Below, one piece after another: positions 9,185-18,582 of a stretch of DNA of 64,000 nucleotides (positions are counted from its first letter, which is position 1; the number at the start of each line of letters is the position of its first letter). Below the pieces are notes generated by a model, which did not search any database, was not told the DNA's origin, and was given only the letters and a program-made list of their open reading frames with translations. This DNA is from CAZTHL01 sp964613585 (lineage in GTDB: Bacteria; Pseudomonadota; Alphaproteobacteria; DSM-16000; Inquilinaceae). The position numbers and the translations under genes are program-made. The stretch lies in NCBI GenBank assembly GCA_964613585.1, contig CAZTHL010000004.1:28986-92985 (forward strand), in the 5' to 3' direction.

Positions 9185-9459
9185 CCTGTTTCCACGTTGA
9201 TGCGGAATCGGCACCGGCGCCGAGTCCGCGCCCGGCGGAAACGCCTGTCTCTAGCCAAGGCGCCGCCGCCATGGAGGGCGGGCGTTCCCGCCCGCCCTGA
9301 AAGAGGCAGCGGTAGGACGCCGCCGCTCCTCCCGTAGGCGGGTGGCGGCGGCCGTGATGGGGCAGCGGCGTCCGCGCCACGCGGGTGCCACGGTGGCGGG
9401 CGAGGACGCCCACCCTCCGACGCCGGGCTGCTGCGTACCCACCGTCTGCCCTGCCCGGG

Positions 9460-9909
9460 TCATCCGGGAACCAGGGTTTCGGTGGCGCCGTCCCCCCGCG
9501 GCGCCGACGCCGCAGGCTCGAAGCAGCGGCCGATCAGCTCGAGCGCCAGGGCGACGGTCTCGACGTGCCATGCCTGCCATTCGAGAGCGATCGCCAGCAC
9601 GGCCCCGTCCGCCCGCCGACGCGCCAGATCGTCGATGATGTCCAGGATCAATCCCTCGTCCCGGGTCAGCGCGCTATCCTCGGGGGCGTTGAACAGCAGT
9701 GGCCGCCGGGCGGCCGCGCTGGTCAGCGCCATGGCGTGGCCGAACGCCTCGAGCCGGTGCTCGAGCCCAAGCTGCGCGAACAGGCGCCGAAGGTCGGCGT
9801 CGAGGGCCGCGTCGCCGTCGCGTGCGTGGACCCACAAACGCATGGCGCGCAGCAGCGGGGCGGTCGCGCCGGCGGGAGGGCAGGCAGGATGGACGGTGCA
9901 AGGGAACAT
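9460..9909 (-). CDS. Hypothetical protein, distant paralogue of the next gene
   Basis: A protein of 149 residues from the ATG at 9909, which has GGAG 12 bases upstream. The frame extends further but would overlap the preceding gene. Two cysteines lie at the N-terminus (FPCTVHPAC). A helical region contains RAMRLWVHARDGD and a later segment LTRDEGLILDIIDDLARRRA. The same layout (RLWV motif, charged DE..IL.I motif, C-terminal helix) occurs in the neighbour at 9980-10477, so the two look like diverged duplicates. I do not know the function. It lies in the same leftward transcript, divergent from the iron-uptake operon. Confidence 0.6.
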   Translation of the reverse strand: MFPCTVHPACPPAGATAPLLRAMRLWVHARDGDAALDADLRRLFAQLGLEHRLEAFGHAMALTSAAARRPLLFNAPEDSALTRDEGLILDIIDDLARRRADGAVLAIALEWQAWHVETVALALELIGRCFEPAASAPRGDGATETLVPG

Positions 9910-9979
9910 GCCGGTGTCTCCGACGCCCACGGTGCCGCCCGGGGTCGGGCCCGGGCGGGTGGCCGGCAGGCGCCCGCGC

Positions 9980-10477
9980 TCAGTGGACGGTGATGCTGGT
10001 GTCGTCGGCCGGCCGCTGTGGCGCCGTTGGCGTGGGCGCCTCGACCTCGACCGCCAGGTCATGGCCGGCGGCCCACCAGACCGCGGTCAGACGGTACGCC
10101 AGCGCGATGATCTCGCTGACCCCGGCCCGGTCGAAATGCTCGGGCACCAGCCTGGCCAGAGCGGAGAATTGCCCCTGCTGGGCGAGGGCGAGGATGCGGA
10201 GGATCCGCTGCTCGTCCGGAGTCATCTGCCGGCAGCAGGGCGCCCGGGTGATCAGCTTTTGCTTGGACCAGCGGCCAAGCGTGCCGAGGAACTCGTCGAG
10301 CAGGGCGCAGGGGTTGCGGATGCCGCTCTTGGCATATTCCTGCTCGATGACGGCGGTCACCGGCGTGCCCGACCGCTGGCCGATGACCCACAGGCGGATC
10401 GCCCATAAAAGTTGCCGGGCCGCCGGGCTCAAGCCCACTCGCACCATCTCCGGCTCGAAACTGTCTTCGTCGCCCAT
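9980..10477 (-). CDS. Hypothetical protein next to Fur-like operator
   Basis: A 165-residue, mostly helical protein that I do not recognise. Notable features are AIRLWVIGQRSG, a NPC...RAPCC cysteine cluster and MTPDEQRILRILALAQQGQ. It has no signal peptide, so it is probably cytoplasmic. A Fur-like palindrome lies 34 bp upstream of its ATG, in the region shared with the divergent iron-uptake operon. The downstream gene (9460-9909) has similar motifs. An iron-related role is inferred from position only. Confidence 0.65.
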   Translation of the reverse strand: MGDEDSFEPEMVRVGLSPAARQLLWAIRLWVIGQRSGTPVTAVIEQEYAKSGIRNPCALLDEFLGTLGRWSKQKLITRAPCCRQMTPDEQRILRILALAQQGQFSALARLVPEHFDRAGVSEIIALAYRLTAVWWAAGHDLAVEVEAPTPTAPQRPADDTSITVH

Positions 10478-10510
10478 CGGTGCTCCCCTCGCTTCGTGTG
10501 CATGCGCGAA

Positions 10511-10531
10511 TGAGAATGCGAATCATTCTCA
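10511..10531. promoter_or_regulatory. Fur-like operator in divergent intergenic region
   Basis: A 21-bp palindrome with arms TGAGAATG-N5-CATTCTCA. Read as overlapping 7-1-7 units it contains TGCGAAT-C-ATTCTCA (one mismatch to the symmetric form). It lies 34 bp before the minus-strand gene at 10477 and 185 bp before the FTR1-like gene at 10716. Family knowledge: Fur-type repressors bind such sites under iron-replete conditions. Confidence 0.65.
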
Positions 10532-10715
10532 GCCGCAAGCGAGAAACCATGTAGGGCATAATGGATTGGCCAAGCTGTGGCGGATTTGTCCGGATTTCGG
10601 CGCCGGCATGAGACAATCGGTCGCAGCCCGGCCGGCTTGATGTCATGAACGCGCGGTATCGGCGTCCCGCTGGTTGCAATATCCCTCAATGGCGTCGTCG
10701 CGGAGGATGGCCGAC

Positions 10716-11933
10716 ATGCGCTGGCCGCGGTACCTGCATACGCTGCTGCTGACCGCCGTGCTGCTGCTCGGGCCGCCCGTCATGGCGGCCGCCCAGAACG
10801 GCAGCCCCGACGAGGTCTATCGGGAGCTCTCGGTGGCTCTCGGGGAGGCGGCCGAGCGATACGAGGCCGGCGACCGGGACGAGGCCAAGGGCATCGTCGA
10901 GGATGCCTTTTTCGACCAGTACGGGCGGATCGAGACACGCATCCGCAACACGCTCTCGGCGAGCCGCGACGCGGCGCTGGAGCATCAGTTCAACACAATC
11001 CGCCGGAGCATGGCCGACGGCATGGCGGCGATCGAGGTCCTCGCCCTGATCGATGCGTTGGATGGCGACCTTCGCGCGGTGGCCGAAGATCTGTTGGCGA
11101 GCGCGGCGGAACGGCCGGCCGTCGCGGTCGACCCCGCGGCGGCGCTGGCGGCGTCGGATCCCTACTGGCAGCCGGTGGCCGAGCAGATCTTCGAGGACTT
11201 GGCCGAGGCGTTGGCGGCCTACGGCGAAGGCGACGTGGCGCGGGCGGCCGCGCGGATCCGCGACGCGCAGTACAGCGGCTACAAGAACTCGCTCATGGAG
11301 GCGGCGGTGCGCACCAACGTCTCCCAGGCCGAGGACGCGGCGATCAACAGCGGGCTGCGACGCCTGGTGACGGCCATGCAGGCGGGCGCCCCGGTCGCGG
11401 AGGTCGCCGGGGTGGTCGACGACGTGCGCGGGCGCATCGCCGGAGTGCTGCCGGACCTGCCGGTGCCGGAGCGGGCCCGCGTCGACAACGCCGCGCAGTC
11501 GGCCTCGGCCCGGGAGCGCTGGCGTGAGGCGGCGGCGGCGCTGGATCGCGGGCTGGCGCGGCTCGAGGCCGGGCCCGGCGCGGTCGCCGCCGCCCAGGCG
11601 CTTTACTTCGAGGAGTATGTGGACAGCGGCCTGGAGGCGGCCGTCGGCGAGCGGGCGCCGGCGCTGCAGGCGGCGATCGGCCAGCGCTGGACCGACCTTG
11701 TCGAGGGCTTGGCGCAGCCGGCGATGGCCGGAACGGCTCTTGAGGCGGAGACGGAAATGCTTCGCGCCGGCTTGGCACAGGCGCTCGAGGCCGCGTTGGC
11801 GCCGCCCGACAGCCTTGGCCGTCGGCTGCGACAGTATGGCCCGGTGGTGGCGGGGCTGCTGGTGCTGAGCCTCGGCGTGGTGCCGCTGGCGCGCCGGCTC
11901 AGCCGTCGGAGGTCCGGGGAAGCCGCGTCGTGA
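10716..11933 (+). CDS. FTR1-like periplasmic domain protein of iron-uptake locus
   Basis: A 405-residue protein from the ATG at 10716 (CGGAGG nine bases upstream), starting with a signal peptide ending PPVMAAAQ. It holds three repeats of a helical unit. Each has the pattern D/E-x-A-x6-DA/YF-x2-Y then a segment resembling SAAR..LE..FN..R..., as in the periplasmic region fused to FTR1/FetM iron permeases. It ends in one transmembrane helix and a basic tail. The multi-helix FTR1 permease with REXXE motifs is absent, so this is the soluble part alone. It heads the operon that continues with P19. Confidence 0.7.
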   Translation: MRWPRYLHTLLLTAVLLLGPPVMAAAQNGSPDEVYRELSVALGEAAERYEAGDRDEAKGIVEDAFFDQYGRIETRIRNTLSASRDAALEHQFNTIRRSMADGMAAIEVLALIDALDGDLRAVAEDLLASAAERPAVAVDPAAALAASDPYWQPVAEQIFEDLAEALAAYGEGDVARAAARIRDAQYSGYKNSLMEAAVRTNVSQAEDAAINSGLRRLVTAMQAGAPVAEVAGVVDDVRGRIAGVLPDLPVPERARVDNAAQSASARERWREAAAALDRGLARLEAGPGAVAAAQALYFEEYVDSGLEAAVGERAPALQAAIGQRWTDLVEGLAQPAMAGTALEAETEMLRAGLAQALEAALAPPDSLGRRLRQYGPVVAGLLVLSLGVVPLARRLSRRRSGEAAS

Positions 11934-12045
11934 GCGGTGTCGACGCGGCGCGCGGCATCTGGCCACCGCGTATGCATAGCCTCACAACCTTGTTCTGGTG
12001 GCGCTCTGTGTCTACCCCTTCGCGAAATCTTTACCAAAGGTTTCG

Positions 12046-12074
12046 TTGCCAACCGGCTCCTCCAGTGGGATAAT
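12046..12074 (+). promoter_or_regulatory. Sigma70-like promoter of the P19 gene
   Basis: TTGCCA (12046-12051), a 17-bp spacer and GATAAT (12069-12074) form a near-consensus promoter in the 167-bp gap after the FTR1-like gene. Predicted transcription starts near 12081, about 20 bp before the P19 start codon. The gene can thus be transcribed independently of the upstream gene. Confidence 0.6.
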
Positions 12075-12100
12075 CGTCGGGTTACGTTTGGGAGCACCTG

Positions 12101-12625
12101 ATGCGAATGATTATGATTCTCAGCGCGGCCGCGCTGTTGACCTCTGCCTCTGCCCTGGGCCAGGACGAGTTCGAGGAATTCCCCGCCGGCGACCCGGTCG
12201 AGGTCAACCACATGGAGATCGCCGCGGTCTACCTGATGGCGGTCGACATGGAGCCGCGCGGCGTGATGCGTCCGGCCTCGCAGTCCGACATCCACCTGGA
12301 GGCCGACATCCACGCCACCCCGGGCAACCCCAACGGCTTCGGCGCCGGCGAGTGGATCCCCTATCTCGAGGTCGAGTTCGAGCTGACCAACCGCGACACG
12401 GGGGAGACCCAGAGCGGCGTCCTGCTGCCCATGGTGGCCGTGGACGGGCCGCACTACGGCAACAACATCACCATGGCCGGGCCCGGCACCTACGACCTGA
12501 CCTTCACGGTCTACAATCCAGAGGTGAACGGCTTCGCCCGCCACACCGATGCCGCCACCGGGGTTGAGGGCTGGTTCGAGCCGTTCACGGTTGACTACAG
12601 CTTCGACTACGTGCCGGTGCAATAG
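12101..12625 (+). CDS. P19/Tp34-family periplasmic iron-binding protein
   Basis: A 174-residue periplasmic protein of the P19 (FetP/FtrA, Tp34) family, which binds copper and iron and delivers iron to an inner-membrane FTR1-type system. Seen: a signal peptide (MRMIMILSAAALLTSASALG) and the family segments VNHMEIAAVYLMAV, SDIHLEADIHA and LLPMVAVDGPHYGNN. A C-terminal GWFEPFTVDYSFDY completes it. His/Met/Glu ligands are present in these segments. A ribosome binding site (GGGAG) precedes the ATG. Its partners in Campylobacter and E. coli loci follow immediately downstream. Confidence 0.92.
   Translation: MRMIMILSAAALLTSASALGQDEFEEFPAGDPVEVNHMEIAAVYLMAVDMEPRGVMRPASQSDIHLEADIHATPGNPNGFGAGEWIPYLEVEFELTNRDTGETQSGVLLPMVAVDGPHYGNNITMAGPGTYDLTFTVYNPEVNGFARHTDAATGVEGWFEPFTVDYSFDYVPVQ
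12102..12122. promoter_or_regulatory. Fur-like operator overlapping P19 start codon
   Basis: TGCGAAT-N7-ATTCTCA sits over the first codons of the P19 gene, about 20 bp after the predicted transcription start. Its right arm is identical to that of the palindrome at 10511-10531 and its left arm matches the inner TGCGAAT of that site. A repressor here would block early elongation or initiation. Because it lies in coding sequence it could be coincidental. Confidence 0.4.
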
Positions 12626-12743
12626 CGGCGGCAGGTCGCGCAGGGTCCGTTTCACCTCCCTCGGGCCGCCGCAGCGAGGCGGCGGCCGTTCCTCCGACAT
12701 CCGGGCCGGCCTCGGGAGAGGCCCGCCCGCCGGCGACGCGCCC

Positions 12744-14189
12744 ATGTTCGCCTTCATCGCCAATCTGCTTCACGCGGCGGTGCCGCTGGCGCTGCTGCTT
12801 GGCCTGGTTCCGGCCCTCGGCCGGGACGCGCGGCAGAGCCCGTCGATGGGGGCGGGCGTGGCCGCCGCGCTGATCGGCGTCGGGCTCGGACTGGTCGCCT
12901 TCCTGCTGGCGACCGAGCAGGGTTTGGCGATCGAGGCGCGCACCCTGCTCCGCTCGGTGGCACTGCTCGTGCTGTGGCTGGCCACCGCCGGGCTCATCCT
13001 GTCGCCGGCCCTGGATGGTCGCGGCGCCGCGGGCGGCCCGATCCGCGGCCTGATCGTCGGCGGCGCGCTGGCGGCCCTGATGCTGGTCGGCGCGCAGGGC
13101 GGCTTCGACTTCCTGTGGCGCTCGCAGGACCAGTCGCTGACCGCGACCCTGGTGCTGAACACCGAGTTGATCGTCAATCTGGGCGCCCTTCTCGTCACCG
13201 GCGCCGGCCTGATCGTGCTGACCGCCGTGGTGGCGCATCTGGGCCGCCGGATCGGCACCGCGTGGTGCGCCGGGCTGCTGCTCGTCGCGGCGGCGGGGCT
13301 GTCGGTCGCCTGGATCGCCGACATCATGCTCGGGCTGTTCCAACTCGACCGGCTCGAGGTGACCCGCGCCGCCCTGGCGTTCGTCGCCAAGGTCACCAAC
13401 GCCGCGCCGGTCCTGACCTACGGCCTGCTCGGCCTGGCGCTGGCCATGGCGCTGGTGTTCGCCCGAGGGCGCCGGCCGATCGCGCCGGGTGCGCTCGACG
13501 GGCTGCCCCGGCCCGAGCGCCGCAAGCTGCTGAGCCGGCGTCGCGGCGAGCGGCAGTGGCTCAGCGCCGGCGCCGCGACCGCGGGGGCCATGGTGCTGGC
13601 GCTCGTCTACTACGACGCGTACGCCTCACGACCGCCGTCGATCTCCGAGCCGGAGCCGGTGACGCCCGGCGCCGACGGGGTGGTCAGCATCGCCATCGAC
13701 GAGGTCGTGGACGGTGATCTTCACCGGTTCAGCTATGTCGCCGGTGACGGCCATCTGATCCGCTTCTTCCTGATCAACAAGCTTGATGAGGCCAACGCGC
13801 AGATCGCCGTGGTTCTGGACGTCTGCGAGATCTGCCCGGACTGGGGCTACATCAAGATCGACAACACGGTGATGTGCCTGCCGTGCGGCTCGCGCGTGCT
13901 GATCCAGACGCTCGGCCGGCCGGGCGGCTGCAACCCGATCCCGCTCGAGCACGAGGTCCGCGACGGCCGGATCCAGATCCGCGCGGCCGCGCTCGACGCC
14001 GGCGCGCCGTACTTCTCGACGATCGTGCCGGTGGAGGTCATCGATCCGGTGACCGGTGGGACGGTCGTCAACACGGAGGCGCCGCACCGGTACCAGTACC
14101 GCGGCAAGCAATACTATTTCGAGGGCCGCGAGTCCTATGAGCGGTTCCGCGAGGATCCCGAGCGCTACCACCAGCCCGACAGCGCATAG
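12744..14189 (+). CDS. DUF2318 membrane protein with C-terminal YHS-like domain
   Basis: A 481-residue inner-membrane protein, the equivalent of Cj1660 in the P19 locus. The first 250 residues hold about seven hydrophobic helices. After one more helix comes a DUF2318 domain with the cysteine set VCEICPDWGY, VMCLPCGSRV and GGCNPIPLE, expected to hold a metal or Fe-S centre. The last 40 residues (EAPHRYQYRGKQYYF...) resemble a YHS metal-binding domain. The start at 12744 puts a hydrophobic helix at the N-terminus. No REXXE motif is visible in the membrane part, yet it is the only polytopic candidate for iron passage apart from the FtsX-type permeases. Confidence 0.82.
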   Translation: MFAFIANLLHAAVPLALLLGLVPALGRDARQSPSMGAGVAAALIGVGLGLVAFLLATEQGLAIEARTLLRSVALLVLWLATAGLILSPALDGRGAAGGPIRGLIVGGALAALMLVGAQGGFDFLWRSQDQSLTATLVLNTELIVNLGALLVTGAGLIVLTAVVAHLGRRIGTAWCAGLLLVAAAGLSVAWIADIMLGLFQLDRLEVTRAALAFVAKVTNAAPVLTYGLLGLALAMALVFARGRRPIAPGALDGLPRPERRKLLSRRRGERQWLSAGAATAGAMVLALVYYDAYASRPPSISEPEPVTPGADGVVSIAIDEVVDGDLHRFSYVAGDGHLIRFFLINKLDEANAQIAVVLDVCEICPDWGYIKIDNTVMCLPCGSRVLIQTLGRPGGCNPIPLEHEVRDGRIQIRAAALDAGAPYFSTIVPVEVIDPVTGGTVVNTEAPHRYQYRGKQYYFEGRESYERFREDPERYHQPDSA

Positions 14190-14219
14190 GCCGGTCCGGC
14201 CCGCGAGGGAGAAAGTGTC

Positions 14220-15515
14220 ATGATCCTGCGCATGCTCTGGGGCTCGTTCCGGCACGGACGGCGCCGAAAGCTGCTGGCCGGCGGCACCATCGCGCTGGCC
14301 GCGAGCCTGATCACCACGCTGCTCAACCTGACGGTCGACGTCGGCGACCGCATGGCCCAGGAGCTGCGGTCCTACGGCTCGAACATCGAGGTCGTGCCGA
14401 TCTCCGAGAACATCCCGGTCGTGGTCCAGGGCGTCGATGTCGACCCGCTGGGCGACCGTGATTTCCTGGAGGAGGCCGACGTGCCGAGGATCAAGGACAT
14501 CTTCTGGCGCAACAACGTGATCGGCTTCACGCCCTTCCTGGAGGCCGGAGCGCTGCTGCCGGCGGCCGGCGATCGGCCGGTCACGGTGATCGGTACCTGG
14601 TTCGACAAGCCGGTGCCGCTCGACGACGCGCCCGACCACTCGACCGGCGTCAGCGACACCCACGGGTTCTGGCAGGTGGCCGGGGCCTGGCCGGAGGACG
14701 CCCGCGCCGACCAGGTCCTGGTCGGCCGGCGGTTGGCGGCCGAGCTCGGCGTCGAGGCCGGCGACCGCCTGGCGCTCGACGGCGCGGCCGCGCCGCTGCG
14801 CCGGGAGGTGACGGTGGTCGGCCTGCTCGGGGCCGGCGGCGCGCACGACCGCGCCATCGTGGCGCCGCTGGCGCTCGCCCAGGCGCTGGCCGGTCTGCCC
14901 GGCAAGGTCGGCTCGATCAGCGTCAGCGCGCTCACGGTGCCGGAGAACGAGCTGTCCAGCACCGCCCGCCGCGATCCCGACTCGCTCGATTCCCTCGAGT
15001 ACGACGTCTGGTACTGCTCGGCCTATGTCAGCTCGATCGCGCATCAGATCGAGGAGGTGGTGCGCAACGCGGCCGCGCGCCCCGTGTGGCAGGTGGCGGC
15101 GAGCGAGGGCGTGGTGGTCGACCGCATCAAGTTCTTCATGATGGTGGTGACCCTGGTGGCCATCGTCGCCTCGGGCATGAGCGTCTCCTCGCTGATGAGC
15201 GAGGGCATCATGGAGCGCAGCCGCGAGATCGGCCTGATGAAGGCCCTGGGCGCGCGCAGTGACCGGATCACCCTCTTGTTCCTGCTCGACGCGGCGGCGA
15301 TCGGGGCGGCCGCCGGCCTCGTCGGCTGCCTGCTCGGCTTCGGCCAGTCCTACCTGATTGGCCTTGCCGTGTTCGGCGCCGGGCTGTCAGTCCATCCGAT
15401 CGTGATCCCCGTGGTGGTCGTGCTCTCGGCGCTGATCGCGCTGATCGGCTCGGTCGTGCCGTCGCGGCTGATCAGCCGCCTGCAGCCCATCGAGGTGCTC
15501 TATGGCCGCCGCTGA
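14220..15515 (+). CDS. FtsX-like ABC permease (MacB type), first of pair
   Basis: A 431-residue membrane protein of the MacB/FtsX permease class. It has one N-terminal helix, a large periplasmic MacB_PCD-like domain and three C-terminal helices. The C-terminal part carries the typical EGIMERSREIGLMKALGAR coupling segment. It corresponds to Cj1661 in the Campylobacter P19 locus. GAGGGAGAAAG precedes the ATG. It overlaps the next permease by 14 bp. These permeases are thought to work mechanically on periplasmic or membrane partners instead of moving a substrate through themselves. Confidence 0.88.
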   Translation: MILRMLWGSFRHGRRRKLLAGGTIALAASLITTLLNLTVDVGDRMAQELRSYGSNIEVVPISENIPVVVQGVDVDPLGDRDFLEEADVPRIKDIFWRNNVIGFTPFLEAGALLPAAGDRPVTVIGTWFDKPVPLDDAPDHSTGVSDTHGFWQVAGAWPEDARADQVLVGRRLAAELGVEAGDRLALDGAAAPLRREVTVVGLLGAGGAHDRAIVAPLALAQALAGLPGKVGSISVSALTVPENELSSTARRDPDSLDSLEYDVWYCSAYVSSIAHQIEEVVRNAAARPVWQVAASEGVVVDRIKFFMMVVTLVAIVASGMSVSSLMSEGIMERSREIGLMKALGARSDRITLLFLLDAAAIGAAAGLVGCLLGFGQSYLIGLAVFGAGLSVHPIVIPVVVVLSALIALIGSVVPSRLISRLQPIEVLYGRR

Positions 15516-16668
15516 CCCCGGGCCGCGCGCCCAGCTCGGCATGACGCTACGGCTGATCGCCAAGGCGCTGACCGTCCGGCGCGGCCGGGTGCTGCTGGCG
15601 CTGTCGGCGATCGCTCTCGGCTCGGCCATCGTGACCGCCTTCGCCAGCGTGCATTTCGACATCTCGATCAAGATGAGCCGGGAGCTGCGCACCTACGGCG
15701 CCAACTTCTTCGTCGGCCCGGCGGAGACCGAGGAGGCGGCCGGGCTGTCGGCCGCCACCCTGGCCATGGTGACGGACGCGGTGCCGGCCGAGCGGCTGGA
15801 GGGCGCGTCGCCCTATCTCTACGGCGTGGTCCGGCTCGACCGGGACAACGCCGTGCTGGCCGGGGTCGAGTTCACCGGGCTGCGCCGGATCGCGCCGTTC
15901 TGGCAGGTCACCGGCAGCTGGGTGACGGTCGACTTCGACGAGCGCCACGCGATGATCGGCCGGCACCTCGCCGAGAGCATGGAGATTGGCCTCGGCGATC
16001 CGGTCACCATCCGCAACCCGGATACCGGCTTCCTCCACCGGGTGACCGTCCGCGGCATCCTGGAGAGCGGCGAGGCCTCGGACAACTACCTGTTCGTCAA
16101 CCTGGCGCTGGCCCAGCGCGCGCTCGACCGGCCGGGCGAGGTCGACCACGGCATGCTGAGCCTGGTGACGAGCGGCCTTGACGCCGACGCCCTGGCCGCC
16201 GACCTCGAGCAGCGCTTTGTCGGCGTGGCCGCGCATCCGGTGCGCAAGATCGCCGAATCCGAGGGCGACATCCTGGGCACCATCGAAGGGCTGATGGCGC
16301 TGGTGGCGCTGACCATCCTGGTGATCACCACGGTCTGCGTGAACGCCACCCTGACCGCCTCGATCATGGAGCGCAGCCGGGAGATCGGCCTGCTGAAGGC
16401 GCTGGGCGCGCGCAACCGCAGCATCGTGGCGCGCTTCCTGGCCGAGACGGCGGTGCTGGCCGTGATCGGCATCGCCATCGGCCTCGTCCTCGGCTTCCTG
16501 CTGGCCCAGGGCCTGGGCCAGGCCATGTTCGGTTCCAGCATCGGCTTCCGCGCCGTGGTCCTGCCTATGGCCCTCGCCATCGGCCTGGTCAGCGCGCTGG
16601 CCGCCGCCGTGCTGCCGATCCGCCGCGCCGTGCGCGTGGTGCCCGCCCTGGTGCTCCGCGGAGAGTGA
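15502..16668 (+). CDS. FtsX-like ABC permease, second of pair
   Basis: A 388-residue paralogue of the preceding permease with the same topology and the segment ASIMERSREIGLLKALGARN. It matches Cj1662 in locus order. The ATG at 15502 lies inside the upstream gene with GAGGTG ahead of it. An alternative ATG at 15541 would remove 13 residues. The two permeases probably form a heterodimer driven by the ATPase that follows. Confidence 0.88.
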   Translation: MAAADPGPRAQLGMTLRLIAKALTVRRGRVLLALSAIALGSAIVTAFASVHFDISIKMSRELRTYGANFFVGPAETEEAAGLSAATLAMVTDAVPAERLEGASPYLYGVVRLDRDNAVLAGVEFTGLRRIAPFWQVTGSWVTVDFDERHAMIGRHLAESMEIGLGDPVTIRNPDTGFLHRVTVRGILESGEASDNYLFVNLALAQRALDRPGEVDHGMLSLVTSGLDADALAADLEQRFVGVAAHPVRKIAESEGDILGTIEGLMALVALTILVITTVCVNATLTASIMERSREIGLLKALGARNRSIVARFLAETAVLAVIGIAIGLVLGFLLAQGLGQAMFGSSIGFRAVVLPMALAIGLVSALAAAVLPIRRAVRVVPALVLRGE

Positions 16669-16679
16669 GGATCCCTGAC

Positions 16680-17477
<798 letters not shown>

Positions 17478-18035
17478 CGGCGAGGATGCGGATGAGGACG
17501 ATGACGAGGCATCCTCGGGCTGGTCGACCACGCCGGACCTCGCGGCCATCGGTCTCGACGGCCAGACGCTGAGCCTGGCGCCGCACAAGGGCGACGTTGT
17601 CGTGCTCAACTTCTGGGCCGGCGGCTGCGGACCGTGCCTCGTCGAGATGCCGATCCTGCAGGATCTGCATGAGCGGCACCGGCAGGACGGCTTGGCCATC
17701 GTCGGCATCAATGTCGGCGAACTGGATTTCATGGCCGCCGACACCGTGCGCCGCACCGGCGTCACCTACCCGATCGGCATCGACCAGATGTCCATCACGA
17801 TGAGGCGCTACCGCGTGCCGGGCGCGCCGACCACGGTGATCATCGACCGCCGGGGCCGGATCCGCGACACCATTGTCGGCTCCGTACCCGCTGACGAGCT
17901 CAAGCGGCGGGTCCGGGCCTGGCTGTGACCGGTCGGCGAGGCTCCCGGGGGCAGCACGCCGCCGAGCTTTGCTGGGCGGGTCGTCGGGCCTCGTGGTCGA
18001 CCCCTCCTTGGCGTAATCCATCAGAAGAGGAACCC

Positions 18036-18521
18036 TTGACAGCGCTTTGGAAAAAAAGGACCCGTCGGCTCTCCGCGGCGGCGCTGATCCTGGCCACGGC
18101 GGCGTGCGGCGAGGCCGAGCAGGACGAGGCGGCGGGACCGGGGAGCGCCCCGGCGGCGGCCGGCTCCGTGGAGACGGCGGCGGTGGCGGTGGACGACCCG
18201 GCGCTGTTCGAGGCGGGCCGGCGGGCGTACCGGCAATGCGTCGCCTGCCACCGGATCGACCGGGAGGAGACGCTGCCGAACGGGCCGCATCTGGTCGGCC
18301 TGCTTGGCCGGCCGGCCGGGGCGGTCGACGCCTTCGCCTATTCGGACGCGATGCTCGAGTCCGGGATCGTCTGGACCGAGGAGACGATCGCCGCCTACCT
18401 GCGCGACGTGCGCGGCTACATCCCGGGCAATCGCATGAACGCGCCCAACGTCCGCGACGAGGAGCGGCTGGAGGCGCTCATCTACTACATCGCCCACGCC
18501 AGCCGCCCGGCCGAGGGGTAG
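18036..18521 (+). CDS. Class I cytochrome c, probable lipoprotein
   Basis: A monoheme cytochrome c. I choose the TTG at 18036, preceded by AGAAGAGG five bases away, giving 161 residues. It has a basic N-terminus and a lipobox-like ILATAAC. The haem motif CVACH is at 68-72, the segment NGPHLVGLLGRPAG follows, and the axial methionine is M134 in GNRMNAP. The C-terminus ends IYYIAHAS. It closes the iron-uptake operon and may exchange electrons with ferric/ferrous iron or with the thioredoxin-like protein, which is inference. Usual P19 loci do not always carry a cytochrome. Confidence 0.88.
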   Translation: MTALWKKRTRRLSAAALILATAACGEAEQDEAAGPGSAPAAAGSVETAAVAVDDPALFEAGRRAYRQCVACHRIDREETLPNGPHLVGLLGRPAGAVDAFAYSDAMLESGIVWTEETIAAYLRDVRGYIPGNRMNAPNVRDEERLEALIYYIAHASRPAEG

Positions 18522-18582
18522 GACCCGGGCCGGCCCGGGTCGTCAGGGCCCAGCGGCCGCCCCCGCGTCGGCGGTGCCGGGC

